From Acetobacteraceae bacterium (GTDB lineage: Bacteria > Pseudomonadota > Alphaproteobacteria > Acetobacterales > Acetobacteraceae), in NCBI GenBank assembly GCA_027311485.1, contig DAICYU010000260.1, positions 1-6,162 on the forward strand: a DNA stretch of 6,162 nt. Reading direction: 5' to 3'. The notes under the pieces were generated by a model. That model was not told the origin of the DNA, did no database searches, and worked only from the letters and a program-made list of their open reading frames with translations. Positions 1 through 6,162 of the stretch are shown here, piece by piece. Within the stretch, counting starts at the first letter, position 1. Each line of letters opens with the position of its first letter. Both the position numbers and the translations under genes were made by a program.

Positions 1-20
1 AATCCCTCACCCGGCACCAT

Positions 21-50
21 CTTAAATTGTCGTTATATTTCTTACTTTGC
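21..50. other. AT-rich patch in a GC-rich window
   Basis: Twenty-two of these 30 bases are A or T, against a window that is roughly two-thirds G+C. The patch contains TTATAT/TATATT at 33-39, which could act as a -10 element in either direction, but no convincing -35 hexamer lies at the right distance on the plus strand. It borders the point where the DUF421-like reading on the minus strand loses its resemblance. It could be a promoter region, a recombination or mobile-element boundary, or simply local composition. Confidence 0.3.
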
Positions 51-64
51 GCCCACTGCGGCCG

Positions 65-118
65 ATCAACCAAGATCAGGCGGATCAGGGTCTGCCAGTT
101 CACGAACAGCACATCGAC
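65..118 (-). pseudogene. Possible remnant of a DUF421/YetF-like membrane protein N-terminus
   Basis: Read on the minus strand from 118 down to 65, the sequence gives VDVLFVNWQTLIRLILVD. This resembles, from memory of the family, the start of DUF421 (YetF-type) inner-membrane proteins, where an aromatic-Trp segment leads into a hydrophobic 'LxRxLxVG' helix. The frame is open from just below a TGA at 188-190 to the window edge, but after about position 68 it turns into hydrophilic residues (RPQWAQSKKYNDN) instead of continuing the first membrane helix. A shift of one base gives IGRSGRKVR, faintly like the family's R-SG-KR motif, followed by a TAA at 22-24. No good ATG start or ribosome binding site is visible. 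Most likely it is a decayed or interrupted gene fragment, but chance resemblance over so few residues is possible. Confidence 0.27.
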
Positions 119-233
119 GGAACCAAGCCCGGCACGACAACGCGCTACGCCAGGTGCCCGCGTGTGCGACACCGCCCTTGCGCCAGATCAAGGTTCACCC
201 GTGCACGCGGCGGTAAGGAGCGCCCACTGCGCC

Positions 234-251
234 GGAATGGCGCCGCATTCC
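234..251. promoter_or_regulatory. 18-bp dyad upstream of the adaptor gene, candidate operator
   Basis: GGAATG (234-239) and its exact reverse complement CATTCC (246-251) flank six bases, and the GGCGCC palindrome at 239-244 sits between and partly inside the arms. The dyad ends 26 bases before the ATG at 278. Operons of the ybhGFSR type are often controlled by a TetR-family repressor (CecR/YbiH in E. coli) that binds palindromes, so an operator is plausible. No regulator gene is visible in the window. In GC-rich DNA a dyad with 6-bp arms can arise by chance, and it could equally be a small hairpin in the leader RNA. Confidence 0.25.
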
Positions 252-263
252 ACGCGGATCATT

Positions 264-267
264 GGAG
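264..267 (+). promoter_or_regulatory. Ribosome binding site that decides the adaptor start
   Basis: GGAG lies 10 bases upstream of ATG 278, a slightly long but usable spacing. It supports 278 over the upstream in-frame ATG at 47, whose leader peptide lacks domain character. A stronger Shine-Dalgarno sequence at 214-220 has no ATG or GTG near it. Confidence 0.55.
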
Positions 268-277
268 AACTGGCAAA

Positions 278-1381
278 ATGTCTGGCCAATCCGCATTGCC
301 GAGGGAATCGCATCTGCCCGGTGCCGTTGCACCTGCCCCTCTGGTGCGCGGCCGGCGGCGACTCTGGCCGGTTCTGGCAGTCCTGGTTCTCGTGCTGCTC
401 GGCGGTGCAGGTACGGCCTGGTGGCTGGCACAACCGCCCGCCGTTGCGGTTTTCGTCCGCGCCTACGGCAGCATTGACATTCGCCAGTCACAGCTTGCCT
501 TCAATGACAATGACCGTATCGCACGCATCCTGGTGCAGGAGGGCGACCCAGTGAAGCGCGGGCAGTTGCTCGCGGAGTTGGACACGACGCGCATGCAGGC
601 GAGCTTCGACAAGGCGGTGGCCGACGCAGCGGCAGCGCGCAACACGCTCCTCCGCCTGCGCAACGGCAGCCGGCCGGAGGAGATTGCGCAGGCTCGCGCC
701 GCACTTGCCGCGGCGCAGGCGACCGAGGCGAATAATCGTCTCACCTTCGACCGTTACGCCAAACTGGCTCGCACCAGCGCCGAGTCCCTGCTGACCCGCG
801 ACAACGCCGAGCAGGCGCTGAAGGTCGCCACTGCCAACCGTGAATCGGCCGAGCAGACGTTGGCACTGACGTTGGAGGGGCCGCGCTGGGAAGACATCAA
901 GGTCGCCGAGGCGCAGCTCCGCGCCACCGAGGCGGCGCTGGCCCTCGCCCGTCAGCAGCTTGCCGACGCACGACTTTATGCGCCCGCCGACGGCACCATC
1001 GAGGACCGCATTCTGGAGGTGGGGGATATGGCCAGCCCCAGCCGGCCGGCGCTGACGCTCGATCTCATCAACCCGGTCTATGCCCGCGCCTATTTGCCCG
1101 AGCGCCAGCTTGGCCAAGTACGGCCAGGCATGCGCGCCTTTGTGGAGAGCGATGCATTCCCCGGCGAACGGTTCCCGGCCTGGGTCGGCTTCATCTCGAC
1201 CACAGCCGAGTTCACGCCGAAGACCGTAGAAACAACCGAGGTGCGCACCGAACTCGTGTACCGGATGCATGTCTATGCCTGCAATCCCGACGGGAAACTG
1301 CGGCTGGGCGCGCCGGTGACGGTCGTCATCCCACTCAAGGACAACACCGCTGCGATGCGGGGCGAGCAGCCCTGTGGCTGA
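278..1381 (+). CDS. HlyD-family periplasmic adaptor (membrane fusion protein) of an ABC exporter, YbhG-like
   Basis: Predicted 367-residue inner-membrane-anchored periplasmic adaptor joining the ABC-2 exporter encoded downstream to an outer-membrane channel. The basic N-terminus (RGRRR, 24-28) precedes one membrane helix at about 29-50, giving an N-in, C-out anchor. A split biotinyl-lipoyl domain follows: first half at about 62-102 (VQEGDPVKRGQLLAELD at 86-102), then a long Ala/Arg/Glu-rich coiled-coil hairpin at about 103-231 with the YbhG-like stretch NGSRPEEIAQARAAL, then the second lipoyl half around 233-254 (LYAPADGTIEDRILEVGD) and a beta-barrel region to about 353. ATG 278 was chosen because GGAG at 264-267 lies 10 bases upstream and because it places the anchor near the N-terminus; the frame is open back to 47 without protein-like character. 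The last 8 bases overlap the ATPase gene. Length and domain order are typical of the family. The family is firm; the substrate and outer-membrane partner are unknown. Confidence 0.9.
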   Translation: MSGQSALPRESHLPGAVAPAPLVRGRRRLWPVLAVLVLVLLGGAGTAWWLAQPPAVAVFVRAYGSIDIRQSQLAFNDNDRIARILVQEGDPVKRGQLLAELDTTRMQASFDKAVADAAAARNTLLRLRNGSRPEEIAQARAALAAAQATEANNRLTFDRYAKLARTSAESLLTRDNAEQALKVATANRESAEQTLALTLEGPRWEDIKVAEAQLRATEAALALARQQLADARLYAPADGTIEDRILEVGDMASPSRPALTLDLINPVYARAYLPERQLGQVRPGMRAFVESDAFPGERFPAWVGFISTTAEFTPKTVETTEVRTELVYRMHVYACNPDGKLRLGAPVTVVIPLKDNTAAMRGEQPCG

Positions 1382-3107
1382 GCCTGGCCACCCGCCAGCG
1401 CTGCACTTCGCCGGGGTCAGCAAGCGGTACGGCAGCGGTGCGCGGCAGGTGACGGCCATTGGCAATCTGACGCTCAGCGTCCCAAGCGGGCGCATCACCG
1501 GCCTGCTCGGCCCGGATGCCGCGGGCAAGACCACCCTGTTGCGGCTCGCCGCCGGGCTGCTGCGAGCGGATGCCGGGCGGCTCGATGTACTAGGGCTGGA
1601 TATTGCCCGTGACGCGGCGCGTATCCAGCCCCGGATTGCCTACATGCCACAGCGGTTCGGCCTATATGAGGACCTTTCCGTGCAGGAGAACCTGGACCTC
1701 TACGCACAGCTTCAGGGCCTGAAGCCGGCGGAGCGTCCGGCTCGCTACGCCGAGTTGCTGCGACTGACCGCGCTCGGCCCGTTCGGTGCTCGCCGCGCCG
1801 GCGCGCTATCCGGGGGTATGAAGCAGAAGCTCGGCCTGGCCTGCGCCTTGCTGCGCGTGCCTGAACTCCTGCTGCTTGATGAGCCAACGGTCGGGGTGGA
1901 CCCGATTTCGCGGCGCGAACTGTGGGCGATTATCGCCGACCTGCGCATGCGCGGTGTCACGGTGCTGATCTCAACCTCCTATCTTGATGAGGCCGAACAC
2001 TGCGACGAGGTTGTGCTGCTCGATGCCGGCGGCCTGCTCGCCCAGGGGCAGCCGGAAGCATTGGCCGCCGGGCTGGAAGGACGCTGCTTCGCCGTGCGGC
2101 ACGCCACGCTCGACCGTCGCACGTTGCAACAGCATTTGCTGGCCGCGCCCGGTGTGACGGATGTGCGGCTGGAAGGAACAGGCGTTCGGGCGCTGCTCAG
2201 CGCAGCCGCCGCGCCGCCGGCCTTGGATGGGGGCACATGGCAGCCGGTGGCGCCGACGTTTGCCGACGTGTTCGTGGATCGGCTGCAGGCGCGTCGGCCG
2301 CGCCGTGTGCCGGCCCAGGTTACGCAGGCGGCAGAAGCGGGCGATGGAGTCGTGTTGCATGTGGCCAAGCTGAACCGTTTTTTCGGCCCCTTTCACGCTG
2401 TCAACGACGTCAGCTTTGACGTCACGCGCGGCGAGGTGTTCGGCCTGCTGGGGGCGAATGGAGCCGGCAAGACCACGACGTTCCGCATGCTGTGCGGTCT
2501 GCTGCCCGCGTCCTCCGGCGAATTGCGCGTCGCCGGGCAGGACCTGCGCACGGCGCCGGCCGAAGCGCGCCGGCAGATCGGCTACGTGGCACAGAAATTC
2601 GCGCTCTATAGCAATCTCAGCGTGGCGCAGAACCTGGCCTTCTTTGCTGCCGCATATGGATTGCGCGGGGCGCGGTTGCGCGCACGCCTCGACTGGGCGA
2701 AGGCGGAGTTCGAACTTGGCCCGTTCCTCGGCAGTAATGCCGGCGACATCCCTCTGGGCTACAAGCAACGGCTTGCGCTGGCCTGCGCCCTGCTGCACGA
2801 GCCGCCGATCCTGTTCCTCGATGAACCGACCTCCGGCGTGGATCCGCTGGCCCGGTCGGAGTTCTGGCAGCGCATCAACCAGTATGCGGCGGCCGGTACA
2901 ACCGTGCTGATCACCACGCATTTCATGGACGAAGCGGAGTATTGCGACCGGCTGGTGCTGATGTCCCAGGGCAGCGTTCTGGCGGCCGGCACGCCCGCCG
3001 AGGTGCGTGCGCGCGCGGCCACCCGGGATGCGCCCTCCCCCACGATGGAGGATGCCTTCATCGGCCTGATCACCGCCCACGAAGCCAGCCTGCGGCGGGC
3101 GGCATGA
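1374..3107 (+). CDS. Fused two-domain ABC exporter ATPase, YbhF-like
   Basis: Predicted 577-residue cytoplasmic ATPase with two nucleotide-binding domains in one chain, powering the two ABC-2 permeases that follow. Domain 1 (about 8-235): Walker A GPDAAGKT (46-53), Q-loop Q93, signature LSGGM (145-149), Walker B LLLLDE (165-170) with catalytic E170, and Ser202 where the switch His is expected (ISTSYLDEAE). Domain 2 (about 326-545): Walker A GANGAGKT (360-367), Q-loop Q407, signature replaced by LGYKQ (461-465), Walker B ILFLDE (479-484) with E484, and switch His516 (ITTHFMDEAE). A basic and Ala-rich linker (about 305-325) separates the domains. The start is GTG 1374, which overlaps the adaptor stop by 8 bases and leaves only about ten residues before the first beta strand. 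The stop overlaps the next gene as ATGA. Length and layout match YbhF-type ATPases; the two domains carry complementary losses, so only one composite ATP site looks fully catalytic. Confidence 0.93.
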   Translation: MAEPGHPPALHFAGVSKRYGSGARQVTAIGNLTLSVPSGRITGLLGPDAAGKTTLLRLAAGLLRADAGRLDVLGLDIARDAARIQPRIAYMPQRFGLYEDLSVQENLDLYAQLQGLKPAERPARYAELLRLTALGPFGARRAGALSGGMKQKLGLACALLRVPELLLLDEPTVGVDPISRRELWAIIADLRMRGVTVLISTSYLDEAEHCDEVVLLDAGGLLAQGQPEALAAGLEGRCFAVRHATLDRRTLQQHLLAAPGVTDVRLEGTGVRALLSAAAAPPALDGGTWQPVAPTFADVFVDRLQARRPRRVPAQVTQAAEAGDGVVLHVAKLNRFFGPFHAVNDVSFDVTRGEVFGLLGANGAGKTTTFRMLCGLLPASSGELRVAGQDLRTAPAEARRQIGYVAQKFALYSNLSVAQNLAFFAAAYGLRGARLRARLDWAKAEFELGPFLGSNAGDIPLGYKQRLALACALLHEPPILFLDEPTSGVDPLARSEFWQRINQYAAAGTTVLITTHFMDEAEYCDRLVLMSQGSVLAAGTPAEVRARAATRDAPSPTMEDAFIGLITAHEASLRRAA

Positions 3108-4219
3108 ACGCGGGGCGGCTGCGCGGGCTGATCCGGAAGGAATCCGTGCATATCCTGCGTGATCCTTCGGCGCTGGCGATCGCTTTCGTGCTGCCACTGT
3201 TTCTGCTGCTGCTGTTCGGATACGGCGTGTCGTTAAACGCTGAGCACGTGCCTGTCGGCGTAGTGGCGGAGCACCCGAACCCGCAGACCGACTCGTTTGT
3301 CGCCACGCTGCGCCGGTCGCGCTATTTCGACGTTCATATCCTAACCAGTCTGGCCGAGGCGCGGACGGCCATGGCGCACCGGGAGATCAGCAGTTTCGTC
3401 TGGCTGCGCAGCGACTTCGCCCGCCAGACGCTCGGCCCAGGCCCCGCAACAATCGGCGTGGCGCTGAACGGCGTCGATGCCAATACAGCGCGGCTCGTGG
3501 CGGGATATCTCACCCAGACCTGGCAGATCTGGCTTGTTCATCTGCAGCAGTCGCAGGGGGGCACACCGGCTTTCCCGGTAGCGTTGCAAACCCGTATCTG
3601 GTTCAATCCCGCTCTGCGCAGCCGCGACTATCTCGTGCCGGGGCTGATTGCCGTCATCATGACGCTGATCGGCGCGCTGCTGACCGCGCTGGTGGTGGCG
3701 CGGGAGTGGGAGCGTGGCACGATGGAGGCGCTCATGGCCTCGCCGGTCACGATGACGGAAATCTTGCTCGGCAAGCTGCTGCCATATTTCGTCCTCGGCA
3801 TGGGCGGCATGGCGCTGTCGGTGGCACTCGCGGTGTTCCTGTTCGGCGTGCCGTTGCAGGGCAGCGTCCTGGTGCTGACAGCGGTGTCGGCGCTGTTTCT
3901 GCTGGTGGCGCTGGGTATGGGGCTGCTGATCTCCTCGCTGGCGCGCAACCAGTTCGTCGCCGGGCAGATCGCTATTGTCGTTACGTTTCTGCCCGCATTT
4001 ATCCTCTCCGGCTTCATCTTCGACATCCGCTCGATGCCGCTACCGGTCCGGATCATCACGCACATCCTGCCAGCCCGCTATTTCGTTTCCAGCCTGCAAA
4101 CCCTGTTCCTGGCCGGCAACGTCTGGTCGGTGGTGCTGCCCGACGCAATGGCTCTGGCGCTGATGGCCACTTTTTTCCTCGGCATCACACTGTGGCGCTC
4201 GCACAAGCGGCTCGACTGA
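3104..4219 (+). CDS. ABC-2 type exporter permease, first subunit (YbhS/YhhJ-like)
   Basis: Predicted 371-residue inner-membrane permease, one half of the exporter pore. The N-terminus MNAGRLRGLIRKE is a typical cytoplasmic amphipathic start leading into a first helix at about 23-42. A large extracytoplasmic domain follows (about 43-177), then five more hydrophobic helices near 178-198, 225-250, 255-279, 285-305 and 345-364. Family hallmarks include FNPALRSRDYLVPG (167-180) before helix 2, the cytoplasmic loop REWERGTMEALMASPV (200-215) likely to contact the ATPase, and the ILPARYFVSSLQTLFLAG region (321-338). ATG 3104 overlaps the ATPase stop (ATGA), so translation is probably coupled; the frame is open upstream to 2942 but that part only shadows the ATPase gene. 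It is clearly paralogous to the next gene, as expected for a heterodimeric pore. Confidence 0.92.
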   Translation: MNAGRLRGLIRKESVHILRDPSALAIAFVLPLFLLLLFGYGVSLNAEHVPVGVVAEHPNPQTDSFVATLRRSRYFDVHILTSLAEARTAMAHREISSFVWLRSDFARQTLGPGPATIGVALNGVDANTARLVAGYLTQTWQIWLVHLQQSQGGTPAFPVALQTRIWFNPALRSRDYLVPGLIAVIMTLIGALLTALVVAREWERGTMEALMASPVTMTEILLGKLLPYFVLGMGGMALSVALAVFLFGVPLQGSVLVLTAVSALFLLVALGMGLLISSLARNQFVAGQIAIVVTFLPAFILSGFIFDIRSMPLPVRIITHILPARYFVSSLQTLFLAGNVWSVVLPDAMALALMATFFLGITLWRSHKRLD

Positions 4220-4220
4220 C

Positions 4221-5327
4221 ATGGCCCGTCTGTTCGCCCTGATCCGCAAGGAGTTTCTCGCGCTGTTGCGCGACAAGGCAAGCCGAATGGTGCTGATCGG
4301 CCCGCCGCTGATCCAGCTTCTCGTTTTCAGCTACGCCGCCACGTTTGACCTCAACAACATTCCTTTCGTCGTGATCAATGAGGATCCCGGCCTGGCCGGG
4401 CGGCAGTTGGTGGCACGCTTCGCTGGCGCCCCGGCGTTCCACCAGGTCGCGACGCTGCCGTCCACCGTCGGGATGGCGGCGATGATCGACCGACATGACG
4501 CCCTGCTGGCGCTCCATATAGATCGGACCTTCACCCGCAGCCTGCTCGCCGGCCGTCCGGCGCCGCTGCAGATCGTGATTGACGGACGCAACTCCAATAC
4601 CGCCGCAATCGCGCTCAGTTACGCAAGTGACATCGTGCTCGGCTTCAATGCCGGCTGGGCGGCGGCGCATGGCAGTGCAATCGCGCCTGCGGTGCTGGAT
4701 GTGCGCGCCTGGTACAATCCCAACCTGCTGTCCCGCTGGTTCGTGGTGCCCGGAATCGTCGGCCTGCTCACGTTTGTTGTCACCGTGCTGGTCAGCGGCC
4801 TTTCGGTCGTGCGCGAGCGTGAGGCCGGCACCTTCGACCAGATTATGGTCACGCCGTACCGGCCGTGGGAAATCCTGATGGCAAAGGCGACGCCCGGTCT
4901 GGTGATCGGCTCGGCCGAGGCGGCACTGATCGTCGTGGTCGCGGTGTTCTGGTTCGGCGTGCCGCTGATCGGCAGCCTGCCGGCCCTGGCGTTGGGACTC
5001 GAACTGTTCCTGATTTCAGCGACAGGGATCGGACTGATGATCTCCTCGCTCGCTGCCACACAGCAGCAGGGCCTGCTGGGCGCCTTTCTCTTCCTGGTGC
5101 CGGCGATCATCCTGTCCGGCTTCGCGACACCGATCGCCAATATGCCGCGGGCCGTGCAGTATGCCACCTACATCAACCCGATGCGCTACCTGATGGTGAT
5201 CCTGCGCGGTACCTTTCTGGAAGGCGACGGCGTTGCGGACCTGATCAGCCAGTACTGGCCACTTGCACTGCTCGGCATCGTCAGCATGGCCGCCGCAACC
5301 TTTCTTGCGCAGCGGCGGATGACGTAG
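4221..5327 (+). CDS. ABC-2 type exporter permease, second subunit (YbhR/YhhJ-like)
   Basis: Predicted 368-residue inner-membrane permease, the second half of the exporter pore. It has the same plan as its upstream neighbour: a cytoplasmic start MARLFALIRKEFLALLRD, helix 1 at about 22-42, an extracytoplasmic domain at about 43-173, then helices near 174-195, 225-248, 253-276, 284-305 and 344-363. Conserved pieces are WYNPNLLSRWFVVPG (164-178), the cytoplasmic REREAGTFDQIMVTP segment (198-212) and INPMRYLMVILRGTFLEG (318-335), a family hallmark. It starts one base after the preceding stop, with no clear Shine-Dalgarno sequence, so it probably depends on translational coupling. It is the last gene of the exporter operon proper; no strong terminator follows. 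The family is certain; the substrate cannot be inferred. Confidence 0.92.
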   Translation: MARLFALIRKEFLALLRDKASRMVLIGPPLIQLLVFSYAATFDLNNIPFVVINEDPGLAGRQLVARFAGAPAFHQVATLPSTVGMAAMIDRHDALLALHIDRTFTRSLLAGRPAPLQIVIDGRNSNTAAIALSYASDIVLGFNAGWAAAHGSAIAPAVLDVRAWYNPNLLSRWFVVPGIVGLLTFVVTVLVSGLSVVREREAGTFDQIMVTPYRPWEILMAKATPGLVIGSAEAALIVVVAVFWFGVPLIGSLPALALGLELFLISATGIGLMISSLAATQQQGLLGAFLFLVPAIILSGFATPIANMPRAVQYATYINPMRYLMVILRGTFLEGDGVADLISQYWPLALLGIVSMAAATFLAQRRMT

Positions 5328-5407
5328 CGGCACAGGATCGCCGACAGCGTGACGAATGGTATGAAATGTGCATCGATGGCCATGCAATGCCACGAGGGGA
5401 ACGCAGC
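5328..5407. other. 80-bp gap between exporter operon and MFS gene
   Basis: No strong GC hairpin followed by a T run is present, so no intrinsic terminator can be called, and no clear promoter is visible. Read-through from the exporter operon into the MFS gene is therefore possible. The only dyad noted is TGCAT (5369-5373) with ATGCA (5382-5386), too short to interpret. Confidence 0.5.
5394..5400 (+). promoter_or_regulatory. Strong ribosome binding site of the MFS gene
   Basis: GAGGGGA ends 7 bases before ATG 5408, near-ideal spacing. It is the best gene-proximal ribosome binding site in the window and fixes the MFS start at 5408 rather than at the in-frame ATG 5450 (residue 15). Confidence 0.7.
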
Positions 5408-6162
5408 ATGTCGGGCGGCGGATTGGATGCGGGTGAGGCGGGCGTTTTGATGGTCGAGGAAAAGCGGCGGGCGGCCATCGTCGCCGGTGTCGTTGGCAAT
5501 GTGCTCGAATGGTATGATTTCGCGGTGTACGGATATTTTGTCCCCGTCATATCACACCTGTTTTTCCCGGCATCCACGCCCATCGTCTCGCTGCTGCTGA
5601 CCTTTTCGGTATTTGGCGTCGGCTTCGTGATGCGGCCGATCGGCTCGATCGTATTCGGCCATTACGGCGATACGCACGGACGTAAGCGGGCCTTAAGCGC
5701 CGTGATCCTCCTGATGGCAATCTCGACATTCGTGGTCGGACTGCTGCCCACGTATCAGTCCATCGGCATGGCAGCGCCGTTGCTGCTTGTGTTGGCCCGA
5801 CTTGCCCAAGGCCTGTCAGGCGGCGGCGAATGGGGTGGCGCGGCGGCCTATCTGGTTGAATTCGCCCCACCGAACCGGCGCGGCTACATCGGTTCGTGGC
5901 AGCAATTCAGCGTCGGCGCCGGCTTCCTGCTTGGATCGTTGACGGCCGCATTGCTCAGCAGTTCACTATCATCCGAGGCCTTGTCCGCCTGGGGTTGGCG
6001 CGTACCGTTCCTGCTCGGTATTCTGGTCGGCGGTGTTGGCGCATACCTGCGCCTGCAACTCGACGATACGCCGAAATTCACCGAACTCGAAAGCCAGGGC
6101 CACGTCGCCGGACTTCCGATCCGCGAAGCCTTCACGACGCAACTTAAGCCAACACTGCTCGC
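5408..6162 (+). CDS. MFS transporter, metabolite:H+ symporter (MHS) family, 3' end cut by window
   Basis: The first 251 codons of a predicted proton-coupled inner-membrane transporter; the reading frame stays open to the right edge, so the gene is partial here. MHS proteins (ProP, KgtP, ShiA, citrate transporters) usually have about 430-550 residues and 12 helices; roughly the first half is seen. Hallmarks are NVLEWYDFAVYGYF (31-44) in helix 1, the MFS loop 2-3 motif GHYGDTHGRKRAL (84-96), and RLAQGLSGGGEWGGA (131-145) in helix 4, which is the MHS-type signature. WGWRVPFLLG (196-205) and the LRLQLDDTPKF stretch (214-224) mark helix 6 and the start of the central loop. The start ATG 5408 has an excellent ribosome binding site. 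The substrate (a dicarboxylate, aromatic acid or betaine-like osmolyte) cannot be decided. The gene may be co-transcribed with the exporter, but the gap and own ribosome binding site suggest separate translation. Confidence 0.9.
   Translation, partial: MSGGGLDAGEAGVLMVEEKRRAAIVAGVVGNVLEWYDFAVYGYFVPVISHLFFPASTPIVSLLLTFSVFGVGFVMRPIGSIVFGHYGDTHGRKRALSAVILLMAISTFVVGLLPTYQSIGMAAPLLLVLARLAQGLSGGGEWGGAAAYLVEFAPPNRRGYIGSWQQFSVGAGFLLGSLTAALLSSSLSSEALSAWGWRVPFLLGILVGGVGAYLRLQLDDTPKFTELESQGHVAGLPIREAFTTQLKPTLL

Larger units (their letters stand above)
119..277. other. Upstream region of the exporter operon, no gene seen
   Basis: The frame of the adaptor gene is open back to position 47, but this extension is Arg/His/Pro-rich, has no hydrophobic or domain character, and precedes the natural signal-anchor start at 278. 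I therefore treat it as non-coding. The region contains a Shine-Dalgarno-perfect TAAGGAG at 214-220 with no ATG or GTG at usable distance, and a dyad at 234-251. No recognisable sigma70 promoter stands out. The operon promoter is presumably here or in the AT-rich patch at 21-50. Confidence 0.5.

Noticed and set aside
64..89. Three closely spaced GATCA repeats
   Set aside because: They are short, irregularly spaced (starts 64, 74, 83) and explained by chance or by the Ile/Leu codons of the possible gene remnant; not an iteron or repeat array.
47..277. N-terminal extension of the adaptor from ATG 47
   Set aside because: The 77 extra residues are Arg/Pro/His-rich, would push the signal anchor over 100 residues inward, and lack family character; ATG 278 has its own GGAG.
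27..554. Plus-strand open frame of 175 codons overlapping the adaptor
   Set aside because: It is Cys/Ser/Arg-rich, out of frame with the adaptor gene, and has no plausible ribosome binding site or domain.
488..1534. Minus-strand open frame of 348 codons opposite the adaptor gene
   Set aside because: It spans the adaptor and the start of the ATPase gene and has low-complexity composition with no recognisable motif; it is a codon-bias shadow.
1971..3197. Minus-strand open frame of 408 codons opposite the ATPase gene
   Set aside because: It is Arg/Gly/His-rich with no domain or membrane character and lies opposite a gene with complete ABC motifs. Long antisense frames are expected in GC-rich DNA.
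5369..5386. TGCAT/ATGCA dyad between the exporter and the MFS gene
   Set aside because: The arms are only 5 bp with an 8-base loop and no T run follows, so it is neither a terminator nor a convincing operator.

Overview
This is a GC-rich chromosomal-type window from a Gram-negative bacterium. The third codon positions are strongly G/C, the genes are tightly overlapped, and the first gene is a periplasmic adaptor (HlyD/YbhG type), which implies an inner-plus-outer-membrane envelope. A proteobacterium is the best guess (acetic-acid-bacterium-like alphaproteobacteria or Burkholderiales would both fit); the sequence does not allow a firmer placement.

Layout. Positions 1-277 hold no convincing complete gene. 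The first 118 bases carry, on the minus strand, a short peptide reading that resembles the N-terminus of a DUF421/YetF-type membrane protein but loses that resemblance near position 68, next to a very AT-rich patch at 21-50. An 18-bp dyad at 234-251 lies just ahead of the first gene. Positions 278-5327 hold four plus-strand genes packed with overlaps or a single-base gap: a membrane-anchored periplasmic adaptor (278-1381), a fused two-domain ABC ATPase (1374-3107), and two paralogous ABC-2 permeases (3104-4219 and 4221-5327). This is the gene order of the E. coli ybhGFSR exporter. After an 80-bp gap, a fifth plus-strand gene begins at 5408 with a strong ribosome binding site. It is an MFS transporter of the metabolite:H+ symporter (MHS) family and runs off the right edge.

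How they work together. The two permeases are expected to form the inner-membrane pore, the fused ATPase to power it from the cytoplasm, and the adaptor to link it to an outer-membrane channel encoded elsewhere (no TolC-type gene is in the window). The substrate cannot be read from sequence; relatives export drugs, cations or lipophilic compounds. The MHS transporter is probably a proton-coupled importer of a small organic acid or osmolyte, and any functional link to the exporter is unproven.

I see no undescribed system here. The points most worth a second look are the complementary losses in the two ABC domains, which predict one degenerate and one catalytic ATP site, and the possible gene remnant and sequence boundary at the left edge.
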